DNA from: Chloroflexota bacterium
GTDB taxonomy: Bacteria; Chloroflexota; Anaerolineae; Promineifilales; Promineifilaceae
Direction of reading: 5' to 3'
Assembly: GCA_020628815.1 (NCBI GenBank)
Contig: JAHDEN010000010.1
Location: 1-60,634, forward strand
DNA length: 60,634 bases
Shown: piece by piece, positions 51,274 to 60,585 of the stretch
How positions within the stretch are numbered: the stretch's first letter is position 1
How the letters are laid out: the number at the start of each line of letters is the position of its first letter
Translations under genes and position numbers: made by a program
The notes under the pieces: model-generated
What the model saw: only the letters and a program-made list of their open reading frames with translations
Told to the model about the DNA's origin: nothing
Database searches by the model: none

Positions 51274-54200
51274 TTACCCCTCCTCTTCTTTGATAAGACC
51301 TAAAGCTTTAGCCGTGTTTACCAAGTCGATTGGAGCCAGAGCATTAACCATATCATCTGACCAGCCCCCCATAATCTGAAGCTCACGTTTAAGCGCATTC
51401 AGATCAATTTCTTCTGGGATCACGTCCTCTCTAGGTTTGGGCTTTGGCTTGGGGGCAGTTGCTCTCGCAACACTCTTTTTGGCTTTTGGGGCCTGAACCG
51501 GTTGAGCCACAGCTGAGGCGGTGTCTTCTTCCGGCCGATTGGCTTCAACCAAATTCAACCAGCTTCTATTTGATGCGGGATATTTCTCTAAGATCCGCTC
51601 CATCCAATTATCCAAGCTCACTTCTTCACTATCGTCGCCGGTGTAGGGGGATGCAAACTGGATCATTTGGGTCCGACCAGATTTAACGACAAACCCGCGC
51701 CCAATCGGCAATTCTGCCGCCGCCAGCGCCCTGGGGACACGGCCGTTTAAATTTTGAACCGCATCGGTCGATTGGATCGCAATCCCAAACCGTGGAGACT
51801 TAACCTGACGCCGAATATCATCGCTGCCACGCAAAATGTCCGACGAACCGGCCAAGATCAAATGGAATCCATCGGTCCCTTTACGTCGGGCCAAACGGCC
51901 GATCTCTTCAGTCAGCTTGCGCTCCCGCTTCACTGCATCTTCAAACGCATCATAGTTATCAACAATCAAGAAAATTGATTTTGGCCCATTAGACTTACCC
52001 AATCCCTCAGCCCCGGCCGAAAGTGCATCACCAAACGGCTGAACTTCATCCTCATCAAACAGAGCCAAACGCACGTGAGGCAGTTGATCCAACTCATAGT
52101 TGCCCCCATATTTAAGCAAACGCTGCTGTAAATCGACCAAAATAATCGCTACATCTTCGGGCGGATAGTTGGAGGCCAGCGACAATACCAGCGTACGCAG
52201 AAACGTCGTCTTACCAGAGTTAGGTGGGCCAACCACAAAGGCGTGTGGCCCCTGCCGACGCATGTTTAGCAACCAAGGTGACAGACTAAAATCGTCGATT
52301 CCCATCGGTGCCACAAGATCAGGTTGTTGACTCACAACCTCTTCTGCACCGGCCAGCAATTTGCCCAGCAAAACCTGATCCGGCATCGATTCGATTGTGT
52401 GGGGCAGTTTTTCCGCTTCTATTCCTTGAGCCTCTTCCTGCAACAGTTCTAGAAAATTCCGCAGATTGGTTCCATCATCCATGTCAAGATCATCGTCTAA
52501 CGGAGGAACCGGCAAAGCCACTTGGAACGCCAACGGCATCCGATTGATCGAGGTTAACCCCCGGCCGGCGATGTCGCCAATAGGTGTTGCACCCCGCCCC
52601 ACAATGGTTGAGTATTCCATCTCGTCTGAAAGCTTAAGCGTGTACCGCTCGGTCAGCAGGTTAAACAGCTTGCCCCCGGTCGCATTAGGCAGATCGGCGC
52701 TGATCAAAAAGTGGATTCCGTATGCGCGGGACTCACGAATAATCGAAATCAACATCGGCACAAGATCTTCAAAGCTTTCTTTCAACTCAGAAAAATTGTC
52801 GATCGCCACTAAAATTGCGGGCAAAGTCAGCTTGGGAAAGCGGGTGTTGTAGCTATACAGATTATCTGCACCTGCGGCCGAAATCTGCTTTTTACGTGCC
52901 TCTAAAATCGAATCTAGCTTGCGAATCAGCCGTTTAACCCGATCATCTTCATCTGGGGTGACGATGGCGCCCAGATGGGGCAGAACGCCGTTAAAAATAT
53001 TGAGTTGCCGACCACCAAAATCTAGCAAATAAATATGCAGTTCAGCTGGGGAATGCACAGCCGCTAGTGAAGTCACAACGGTCCGAATAAATGTCGTTTT
53101 ACCCCAGCCAGATGCCCCAAAGACAATCGCATGCCCCCGTCTAAAATCAATCGTGAGCGGCAAGCTTTCTGAATTGTACGGGTTGTCTACCAGCCCAATC
53201 GCTGGGCGCATCGCAATCGTCTCCCAATCAACCCCTTTCCAGCCCCGATCATCGGCCAGCCAGCGGTCAACGGCCGGGTTTAGAGCCATATACACAGATT
53301 GGGTCGTCTCACTGTCGCTTTCGGCAGGCTCTGTGGGCAAGCGCATCGCACCTGTCATTTCTGGGTCAAGCCACAACATTTCGGCCGAATTAAAATAGCT
53401 CACATCCATCAATGAAGTTAAGTTAATGTTGGATGGCAAAAAATCGGGCCACGGTTTACGCTGGTCTAAAGTCACCTCTTTGGCCAGATCATCCATCATC
53501 TGCACCATGACCTCATACACCTTGGGCAACTCATCATCCGACACGGCCGTGGGAGCTTCTTCTGGCATGTCGTGCCAAATCACTTTTTGCTTCTCTTTTT
53601 GAACCCGCTGCCCCGCGTAGTCGGCGCCGGTCCAAGCAACTTGGATCAGCTCAATATTTTCGTTACCGATCTGCAAATAGCCTCGGCCGGGAATACCGGT
53701 GGGCAAATAAGCAGCATCTGGTCTGCGCAACACCTCTGAACTTTCTTCACGGGTTTCAACCCGTAACGCAATCCGAAACTTGATGTTGGCCCGCATCTGA
53801 TCTGTAACGCCGGTCGGCCGTTGAGCCGCCAAAATCAAGGTTACACCCAACGCCCGCCCTAAACGGGTAATACTATCAAGTTGCGCTTTGTACTCTGGAT
53901 TGCCCGCAATCATTTCCGCAAACTCATCAATAAACACAAACAGATGGGGGTATGGCGCCGTCTGGTACGTTTTTTCTTTGATGGTTACGTCTGATCCGTA
54001 GGGTGGTTCGTGCAGTGCCCGGTTGCGATAATGGACGATGTGTTTTGAATCGGTCGCTACGTTGATCGCTTGACGACGGTTAAGCTCGGCCGTAATGGCG
54101 GCAAACATCCGCTGTACGCCTGATCCGGCCAGATTGGTCACAATGTCTACACAGTGGGGCAAATTACGAAACGGTTCAAACGCCGCCCCACCTTTAAAGT

Positions 54201-55911
54201 CAACCAGCACAAAGTTCACAATCGACGGATCATAATTGAGAGCCAGCCCGATAATCATCGTCATCAGCAGCTCAGATTTACCGGACCCTGTACTTCCGGC
54301 GATCAGCCCATGCACACCGTCAGCGTCGGCCGCAAATTTCAGCGTGCGATAATCGCCACCCGACATCCCACCTAAAGTCACTTTTAACCAATCGCCCAAA
54401 TCGGGTGTCACACTTTTTTGCCAGTTTTCTATCGTTTTTTCGCGCAGCTCTTCAATCGTGTTTACCTTTAGCATTTCCATCATGCGCACAGCCCCTGGCA
54501 GGTCAGCACCATAGCTTTTGCGCACCTGCAACGGTGATAACAGTTGCGAAAATTCAGTTAGCTTTGCCCCATCCAACACCTGATCGGCCCGGCCGATATA
54601 GCGGGGAGAATTTACCCCAACCTCGACATATTTAAACGAAACCCGAGTTGAGTTTGAACTGCTGGGATCCGGTTCTTCTAACGCCAGCTCACTCACCTGC
54701 ACCTCGATAACCGCTTGGCAATTGCTGGGTATTTTTTTAATGTCAGGCACCAAGACAAAAATCGCCCCGCCCAACTGCTTCCCCTGATTCAAAAACATCG
54801 AAATGGTTGAATTGGTTTCAACATCGCTTAATACTGAGTTTTCCGGCGGTTCGTTTAAAAGATCAACAACCATGAGCTGCAACGGCAGGGTCATATCTTG
54901 GTTGTTTTCTTGATCTTCCATGCGCATTTTGCGCTCATCGAACTCTTTGCGCACACCTTTTAAATAGACGTTGAGCTGATTTCTTTCCGGCTCACCTTCT
55001 CGGTCACTATCGGTTTCAAAAACCATGTCGGATCCGTTGCGAATGGCACAATGGGGCAAAGATGTGGCCCAGCGCCATTGATTTCGGCTCGCGTCTAGCC
55101 CCACCACTTTCAAACGCGTGTCGGTGGGTGAATGAAAGGTAGTGTAATTCACCAGCATCGCCTGCACAAAGGCATAGATGGCTTGGGAGTGGGTGCCGGT
55201 AATGCCGATGGCGTGTCTCGAATCATCTGCTTTCTCTTCTGCATTTGGGTCAACGTTTTTGCTACGCAACGAAATAGTGATGGGAACTTTATCGACATAG
55301 GCTGAATCTTCGGCCAACCGTTGGGCGTCTAACATTTGGGGATCGTTGAAGTCCCCTTTGTCATCGGTGGCATATCTAACGGTTGACGGCCGAATCCCAA
55401 CTCCCAGCCGCACGTCGCCAAAATCACTGTCTGACGATCGCCGCTCCCAAAGCCTGTGTCCAATGTCAGAAACCGCACTCGCATCGGCCGAACTTGCGTT
55501 GGCATCACTCGCCAATCGGAACGCCTCAAGCGGATCAGGGTAGTTGTACAGATAAAAACGACGCTGCATATCATGCTGCACGTTCATATCTTTGCGCATC
55601 TCAACCAGCTTTTCCGCATAGGCTGCTTGTTTATCATCTTTGGTTTGATTGTCTTTCCAGCGGGTGTAGAAGGCCATCCCAACAGAGGCTACCATTGAAA
55701 AGGCCATCGGGATCATAAAAATCAGGGATCGGCCACGCCCAAAAACGGAGATCAGCAGATATCCCACAATTGTAATCATGGGGAGCAGCATCTGAATAAT
55801 CGGCCGATTTTGAACTTTATCTTCCCCAGGGGGGGCGGGGATTCCCACTTCGTCGTGCGGCAACTCTGGCTGGATGCGAGGCGGCCGGTCGATAAATCTT
55901 TGTTGGTCCAT
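51274..55911 (-). CDS. essC: EssC/EccC-type FtsK/SpoIIIE ATPase of a type VII secretion-like system
   Basis: The 1545-residue protein has two membrane helices near residues 38-80, then three FtsK/SpoIIIE P-loop domains. D1: Walker A GSTGSGKS (539-546), Walker B HLFVFIDEF (656-664), with AAQRP. D2: Walker A GASGWGKT (932-939), Walker B ILVAIDNF. D3: Walker A GPPNSGKT (1228-1235), Walker B IFLIVDNYD. Only D1 keeps the catalytic Glu after Asp, so D2 and D3 may bind but not hydrolyse ATP, as in known EccC/EssC motors. Firmicute EssC has two N-terminal FHA domains; here they are missing, while the next gene supplies FHA and YukD. A Lys/Pro linker and a small helical domain end the protein. Confidence 0.95.
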   Translation of the reverse strand: MDQQRFIDRPPRIQPELPHDEVGIPAPPGEDKVQNRPIIQMLLPMITIVGYLLISVFGRGRSLIFMIPMAFSMVASVGMAFYTRWKDNQTKDDKQAAYAEKLVEMRKDMNVQHDMQRRFYLYNYPDPLEAFRLASDANASSADASAVSDIGHRLWERRSSDSDFGDVRLGVGIRPSTVRYATDDKGDFNDPQMLDAQRLAEDSAYVDKVPITISLRSKNVDPNAEEKADDSRHAIGITGTHSQAIYAFVQAMLVNYTTFHSPTDTRLKVVGLDASRNQWRWATSLPHCAIRNGSDMVFETDSDREGEPERNQLNVYLKGVRKEFDERKMRMEDQENNQDMTLPLQLMVVDLLNEPPENSVLSDVETNSTISMFLNQGKQLGGAIFVLVPDIKKIPSNCQAVIEVQVSELALEEPDPSSSNSTRVSFKYVEVGVNSPRYIGRADQVLDGAKLTEFSQLLSPLQVRKSYGADLPGAVRMMEMLKVNTIEELREKTIENWQKSVTPDLGDWLKVTLGGMSGGDYRTLKFAADADGVHGLIAGSTGSGKSELLMTMIIGLALNYDPSIVNFVLVDFKGGAAFEPFRNLPHCVDIVTNLAGSGVQRMFAAITAELNRRQAINVATDSKHIVHYRNRALHEPPYGSDVTIKEKTYQTAPYPHLFVFIDEFAEMIAGNPEYKAQLDSITRLGRALGVTLILAAQRPTGVTDQMRANIKFRIALRVETREESSEVLRRPDAAYLPTGIPGRGYLQIGNENIELIQVAWTGADYAGQRVQKEKQKVIWHDMPEEAPTAVSDDELPKVYEVMVQMMDDLAKEVTLDQRKPWPDFLPSNINLTSLMDVSYFNSAEMLWLDPEMTGAMRLPTEPAESDSETTQSVYMALNPAVDRWLADDRGWKGVDWETIAMRPAIGLVDNPYNSESLPLTIDFRRGHAIVFGASGWGKTTFIRTVVTSLAAVHSPAELHIYLLDFGGRQLNIFNGVLPHLGAIVTPDEDDRVKRLIRKLDSILEARKKQISAAGADNLYSYNTRFPKLTLPAILVAIDNFSELKESFEDLVPMLISIIRESRAYGIHFLISADLPNATGGKLFNLLTERYTLKLSDEMEYSTIVGRGATPIGDIAGRGLTSINRMPLAFQVALPVPPLDDDLDMDDGTNLRNFLELLQEEAQGIEAEKLPHTIESMPDQVLLGKLLAGAEEVVSQQPDLVAPMGIDDFSLSPWLLNMRRQGPHAFVVGPPNSGKTTFLRTLVLSLASNYPPEDVAIILVDLQQRLLKYGGNYELDQLPHVRLALFDEDEVQPFGDALSAGAEGLGKSNGPKSIFLIVDNYDAFEDAVKRERKLTEEIGRLARRKGTDGFHLILAGSSDILRGSDDIRRQVKSPRFGIAIQSTDAVQNLNGRVPRALAAAELPIGRGFVVKSGRTQMIQFASPYTGDDSEEVSLDNWMERILEKYPASNRSWLNLVEANRPEEDTASAVAQPVQAPKAKKSVARATAPKPKPKPREDVIPEEIDLNALKRELQIMGGWSDDMVNALAPIDLVNTAKALGLIKEEEG

Positions 55912-55960
55912 AGACTGTTCGTAGTGCTGATAAGATGAATGAATATGCAGGGCTAATAGT

Positions 55961-55989
55961 ATTATAGTTTATCTATAAGTCGGTGGAAA
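55961..55989 (-). promoter_or_regulatory. Putative essC promoter
   Basis: On the minus strand TTTCCA (55984-55989) and TATAAT (55961-55966) are 17 bp apart, giving a start near 55954 and a leader of about 40 nt. The -35 matches consensus at four of six positions. Confidence 0.5.
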
Positions 55990-56088
55990 CCTCGATAATG
56001 GCATAAGGCTATGTATCGTGTGACAGTTTAGAAAAAAATGTAAAGGTCGTCAAACCAAATCGGTAAAATTGATCCAGTAGCAATTTTC

Positions 56089-56116
56089 TTTCCCGTCCAG
56101 ATCAATTCGTTATAAT
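56089..56116 (+). promoter_or_regulatory. Putative promoter of the divergent vWA-FHA gene
   Basis: TATAAT at 56111-56116 is a perfect -10. The best -35 candidate, TTTCCC at 56089, is weak, so an activator may be needed. It faces away from the essC promoter about 100 bp apart. Confidence 0.4.
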
Positions 56117-56203
56117 CAACCCACAACAGCAACTTTAAACAAACTTGCCCGATACGCTCTTGATGACTCACCCGTCATCACACAACTACCGTGTATTCGG
56201 CCT

Positions 56204-58381
56204 ATGATCGTTCTAAACCATATGCAGCGAAATCGATTCATCATACCCCTCATTATTATTATTGTCTTGGGCTTCTTTGCTCCCCGGCCGACCTTTTCAC
56301 AAACAGGGCCGGAGGTGGTGATCAACTATGTAGACCCCCAAGAACAAGACGATGGGTTAAAGCTCAACATCTTCTTTAACCTGATAAACTCCGAGGGGGT
56401 CATTTTATCTGGGAACGATATTGATGAAGCGTCACTCATTCTAGACGATGGGACCAAATACATCCCCCGAGTGACCCAGCCTAGCACACCGATCTTTGTC
56501 ACCATTGTTCTCGATACCAGTGGCAGTATGGCAGGATCGCTAGAACAGATGAAAAACGGTGCAATCGCCGCCATTCAAAATGCGCCGCCCCAAGCGGTTT
56601 TTTCGGTGATCGGGTTTAACGAGGTCGTGACCCCTCTCATCCCCTTTACCAACGATCGCATCGCGGTAGTAAACGCCATCCAATCTGCCCAAAATAGCAA
56701 TGCAGGCACCTGTTTATACGACGCGATGTATGCGGCCGTGCAAACGTTGCAAAACGAGACTATCAGCCAACCGGAAGCACGTCGAGCCGCCATCTTGTTT
56801 ACAGACGGCCAAGATGAGCGAACCCAAGGTGCAGGGGACACCTGTAGCACCTTTACGCTCGAACAAGTGTATGAGCTGGCCCTGTCGAACACGCCGGTTC
56901 CCATCAACACAATTGGGTTAGAAAGTAACACGGGTAATGTGAATGTGGCAGAGCTTGAGGAAATCGGGACGCGGACCGGCGGACTTTCTATTGCAGGATC
57001 AGTCAATCAATTAGACAGCGCATTTGCATTTATCATGAACGGGTTGCGCAATCAGTTTTTAGCCGAAGCACTGGTCTACCCTGAGCAAGGGAATCGCTCT
57101 GCAACGCTAAACATTTCGTCTCGGAGCAATGGGCTGGCTACAACCGCCACTAACTTTAATGCCAGCCGCACTTGGGTTCAACAAGATATCGCCGGCATAT
57201 CTGTCGGGTTAGACGGCGTGAGTTATGACAGCGACGCAGACACCTACAGAATGCAGCTGCTCCTTTCCCGGCCGGAAGAGATTTCTGAGCTAACCGCGTC
57301 GATTTGGGACGAAACAACCGGCACCCAGATCGACACGCTCCAATTTTTTGACTTAACCTCGTTCATGTCGCTGCCTTTGCCAACAGATGGGATGAAAGCG
57401 GAACAACCCTATACGCTACGAGTCAGCGCCAAATTAAGTGATGGGTCTCGACTACTTAATCTTGATGAAGAGCCTTTCCTAGTTGTCCACTCGATAAAAT
57501 ATGCGCCAGAGATCGACCCGTTGCAATTTTTCATTGAATCGCAAGTGGTAGACGAAGAGCTAAAAACGCTGACATTAAACATCGTGCGCCAAAACGATAG
57601 CAAGATAGTCGCCTATGAAGGATGGCTAGAAAACGTAGACACTCGGGTACAGGCGGCCAGCTTTTCAGCTCCGGTTAGCCCCCAAGTGGTTGTCTCATTA
57701 GACTCGGTCCCTGAGGGGAGCTATCAGGTTGTGTTACGGGGGTTAGATGAAAGTGGGGACCAGGTGGCGATTACGGCACGGGAGTTTGTGCGTGTTCTTC
57801 CCCCACGGCCAGGCTTTTTTGGAAGACTGTTTGGTGGGTTATTCAATAATTTATGGATTGTGGCGCTTATGCTGCTTTCGATTTTTGGGCTGATGGGGTA
57901 TTTAATGTTCCGCAACCGAGAAAAGAAAAAACTAACCGGCACCCCGTTTTTAAGCGGAAACATCCAACCACCCCCTTCTAAAGCAACCCCTCTCAAGAAA
58001 ACGACCGTTCACCCGACTCAAAAACCTCTGATTCCCCCCAAAAGATCTGCAAGAGCGGTTAAGAAGCCTAAGCCTTCTCTATTTATCCAAAAATCTGGAA
58101 CTCTATCCCTCGCTTCTAACGTTATTCAGCTCAATAAATCTCCATTCATCATCGGCCGGAAAGAGAGTGACTTTAACTTTGACCTGCCCACCATATCAAG
58201 GCAACATGCTGAATTTACCCACCGTGCAGGTGAAACCTTCATCAAAGATATGGGCAGTAGCAATGGAACCTTTGTTAACGAAAACAAGTTAGAACCCAAT
58301 GTCCCTTTACAGTTGCGGAATGGAATGGAAATTCGCTTTGGCTCCGAAATTTTAGTAATTTTTGAGAAAGGCTTAAAGTAA
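56204..58381 (+). CDS. vWA (intact MIDAS), membrane helix, FHA protein
   Basis: The 725-residue product (an ATG at 56222 is a second start choice) has a signal peptide ending near RPTFSQ, then a vWA domain with intact MIDAS: DTSGS (104-108), the Thr of GTCLYDA and the Asp of FTDGQD. A beta-sandwich region leads to one membrane helix (about 548-569), a Lys/Pro linker and an FHA domain (FIIGRKESDF near 648, then SRQHAEFTH and SSNGTFVNENK). The layout matches the gene at 48176, so the two may pair, one metal-binding and one not. The vWA would sense or bind proteins outside, the FHA would read phosphothreonine inside. Confidence 0.92.
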   Translation: MIVLNHMQRNRFIIPLIIIIVLGFFAPRPTFSQTGPEVVINYVDPQEQDDGLKLNIFFNLINSEGVILSGNDIDEASLILDDGTKYIPRVTQPSTPIFVTIVLDTSGSMAGSLEQMKNGAIAAIQNAPPQAVFSVIGFNEVVTPLIPFTNDRIAVVNAIQSAQNSNAGTCLYDAMYAAVQTLQNETISQPEARRAAILFTDGQDERTQGAGDTCSTFTLEQVYELALSNTPVPINTIGLESNTGNVNVAELEEIGTRTGGLSIAGSVNQLDSAFAFIMNGLRNQFLAEALVYPEQGNRSATLNISSRSNGLATTATNFNASRTWVQQDIAGISVGLDGVSYDSDADTYRMQLLLSRPEEISELTASIWDETTGTQIDTLQFFDLTSFMSLPLPTDGMKAEQPYTLRVSAKLSDGSRLLNLDEEPFLVVHSIKYAPEIDPLQFFIESQVVDEELKTLTLNIVRQNDSKIVAYEGWLENVDTRVQAASFSAPVSPQVVVSLDSVPEGSYQVVLRGLDESGDQVAITAREFVRVLPPRPGFFGRLFGGLFNNLWIVALMLLSIFGLMGYLMFRNREKKKLTGTPFLSGNIQPPPSKATPLKKTTVHPTQKPLIPPKRSARAVKKPKPSLFIQKSGTLSLASNVIQLNKSPFIIGRKESDFNFDLPTISRQHAEFTHRAGETFIKDMGSSNGTFVNENKLEPNVPLQLRNGMEIRFGSEILVIFEKGLK

Positions 58382-58454
58382 GCAAACCTCTCCACTCCTC
58401 CAAAACTATCCCAAAAAGCTCGATTTTCCACAAATCAGGCATCCCAAACGCAGA

Positions 58455-58919
58455 CTAATTTCTCCTCAAGTTGTATCCCATTTTCAGCAACTTGCGTCGG
58501 ATCGTTTCGGGGGATGGAATCTCGGCCGAGCAATACCCTTTGTCATGTACCAAAAGCCTCATGATATTTGCTACAGACATTTTTATAACCTTATCTTTCC
58601 AAAATTCAGGATCGTCAAAATAATGCTCCCTGACGATAGATCTCAAATCATCATTTAGCTTGGGCAAAAAATCATCTACTCGCTTTTTCCCCCTCTGGCC
58701 GTGGCTCTTGCCTACCTCCCCATTTTCTAGCTCCTGCTTCCCTCGCCTAATTGTTCCTCTATTCCAATTTAATTCTTTTTCCGCCCACCTTTGGCCTCCT
58801 TTGCCATAGATGGATACAACGCGTGCCATAAAGATACGCTTCTCTCGACCAGAGAGTTGCTCCGCAGTCTCTTGATATAGTCGAATCATTTCAGGGCTAA
58901 GCTCATTCTGCTTTGTCAT
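58455..58919 (-). pseudogene. Truncated transposase-like HTH protein (ISAzo13-like N-terminus)
   Basis: The 154-residue frame has helix-turn-helix character: GREKRIFMARVVSIYGKGG, NWNRGTIRRGKQELENG, then GQRGKKRVDD and PSPETIRRKLLKMGYNL. This is the pattern of the DNA-binding N-terminal part of ISAzo13-like transposases, ending where the catalytic DDE domain should begin. No continuation is seen in any frame before the vWA-FHA stop at 58381, so it is probably a decayed insertion sequence. A stand-alone DNA-binding protein is the alternative. It separates the vWA-FHA gene from the WXG100 gene. Confidence 0.55.
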
Positions 58920-58922
58920 TTT

Positions 58923-58965
58923 GGGATAATTTTAATGTGGGATAATAAATTTTTTATGGGACGAT
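58923..58965. repeat. Three iterated GGGATAAT-like motifs
   Basis: GGGATAAT occurs at 58923-58930 and 58939-58946, and GGGACGAT at 58958-58965, all in the same orientation directly upstream of the transposase-like gene. They could be transposase end-binding sites or iterons of a regulator. Confidence 0.5.
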
Positions 58966-59340
58966 TTTTGTGGAATCGCTTGATTTGTTTGAGTTGGCAT
59001 TTATACTTTTACATATAAACAATTTATTAATCTTTTCTGTGAGGAATTATAGGGAAAGTTAAACAAAACGGAAAGATTATTTTTTTATCAGAGGGGAATA
59101 CCTTTGTTACAGTAAAAATGAAGTACATGCTGAAACAATTTCAGAGGAACTTAAATACCTATAGATTGGTAGTTTCATAATCGCCTAAAGCACTCAATAT
59201 CTAAGTTAAATATCTTGCCTTTTATTGTCTCTAACGTAAGCCTTTGCGTTAGTTGATCTCATGTTGCCTTAGCTAATAAAAGGTGTAAACAATTAGCAAG
59301 TTAGCGCATCGGCCGTTAACCCAATCGCCAAATTTTAACC
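58966..59340. other. AT-rich intergenic region before the WXG100 gene
   Basis: No gene is visible. The stretch is more AT-rich than its surroundings and lacks CGGCCG until 59310. A small inverted repeat CTAACG/CGTTAG lies at 59231-59236 and 59247-59252. The promoter of the WXG100 gene should be here but is not obvious. Confidence 0.5.
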
Positions 59341-60585
59341 ATGGTCCAATTAATTCAAGCAAAATACGAGGAACTGACAGCCGTATCTTCCAGCTTTACA
59401 GAGCTATCCGGCCGTGTCGAACAGATTTACCAATCCCTGCGTAATAGCAAAAACGATTTGCATGGGGAATGGGAAGGGTTTGGCTGGGATCGGTTTGATT
59501 CTGAAATGGAAGAGTCGATTCTGCCAAGTCTTAGCAAACTACAGCAGGCCTTAGAGAATGCGAGCGAATTAACCTCTCGAATTTCAGAACAATTTTTAGA
59601 CACCGAAATGACGTCGGCCGACATGATTTTGGGGGCTACTGTTAACAACCAATCTCTTGTTCCGTTTGGCAACGGGCTACCATTTGAACCCGGGTTAGGG
59701 GCCACGGGCCATTTAGGGTTTCCATATGGCACTCCGCTGGCCCCATCCTCATCTGGCCCTCCTTCACCATGGTACACCTCTGTTTTTGCGGGGCCAAGTG
59801 CGCTCCTATCTCCTGGCCCTGTCCCGATTTTAGGCCCCCGGGGTCTAGTTCCTCCAACGCTGAACAGCAATGTGGGGAGCCGTTTTTGGGTGTACTATGG
59901 CGGTGGCGGGACTGATACTATTTTTTCTATGCACCCCCACTCCGGTTGGGGGCGGCCGGGTTACAACATTCCTAAACCAAACATTCGTTTAGATTATGGG
60001 CATGTCGGTGGTAAACATGCTCCGACTCCTGGCAATTATTTCCACTGGAATCAAAAGGGAGGGATGTATAACCAAGGGGCAGGATCCTATTGGCGGACGT
60101 TTTCTGGCCAAGCGATCCCAGACCATACGCTTTTACAATCAGCCCCGTATAACTCTCGCTTTTCAAGCATAACGGGGGCTAAATGGGTGCGTGGTGCATC
60201 ACGCACATTTGCCGTTACCGGTGCAGCTTTAGACGTTTATGCTGTGGCGACGGCCGATAATAAGGTTGAAGAAGGGGTCCGCCGTGCAACCGCATGGGGT
60301 GGCGCATACGCCGGTGCCAAAGGAGGGGCGGCGTTGGGAGCGACGATAGGCACATTTATTGCTCCCGGCCCGGGCACCGCCATTGGGGGTGCTATTGGTG
60401 GCTTAGCAGGCGGTATTGGCGGCTATGTGGCTGGCTATGAACTAGGCGATCATATCCATGATTTTGGGTCTAGTGCGGTCGATTGGGGCGCTGACCAGCT
60501 TGATAATGCGGGAGAATTTATCGAGGATGTGGGTGGTTTTATCAGCAATCCTATTACATCTATAGGAGGTTGGCTTAGTGGCTAG
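59341..60585 (+). CDS. WXG100-headed protein with glycine-zipper tail, candidate type VII substrate
   Basis: A 414-residue protein. Residues 1-90 form a helical hairpin with the WXG turn (LHGEWEGFGWDRF, Trp44-Gly46) and end in FLDTE, an aromatic variant of the YxxxD/E export signal. A Pro/Gly-rich middle follows, then a region with His and aromatic residues (DYGHVGGKHAPTPGNYFHW). Near residue 310 begins a glycine zipper (GAKGGAALGATIG, then GPGTAIGGAIGGLAGGIGG) such as occurs in secreted toxins that insert into membranes. No signal peptide is present, as expected for this route. Effector identity is inferred. No ribosome site is visible before the ATG, and no immunity gene is seen before the window ends. 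Confidence 0.85.
   Translation: MVQLIQAKYEELTAVSSSFTELSGRVEQIYQSLRNSKNDLHGEWEGFGWDRFDSEMEESILPSLSKLQQALENASELTSRISEQFLDTEMTSADMILGATVNNQSLVPFGNGLPFEPGLGATGHLGFPYGTPLAPSSSGPPSPWYTSVFAGPSALLSPGPVPILGPRGLVPPTLNSNVGSRFWVYYGGGGTDTIFSMHPHSGWGRPGYNIPKPNIRLDYGHVGGKHAPTPGNYFHWNQKGGMYNQGAGSYWRTFSGQAIPDHTLLQSAPYNSRFSSITGAKWVRGASRTFAVTGAALDVYAVATADNKVEEGVRRATAWGGAYAGAKGGAALGATIGTFIAPGPGTAIGGAIGGLAGGIGGYVAGYELGDHIHDFGSSAVDWGADQLDNAGEFIEDVGGFISNPITSIGGWLSG

Noticed and set aside
51274..55911. Chromosome-partitioning FtsK instead of EssC
   Set aside because: Three P-loop domains, two membrane helices and YukD and WXG100 neighbours fit EssC/EccC; FtsK has one motor domain, four helices and a gamma winged-helix domain.
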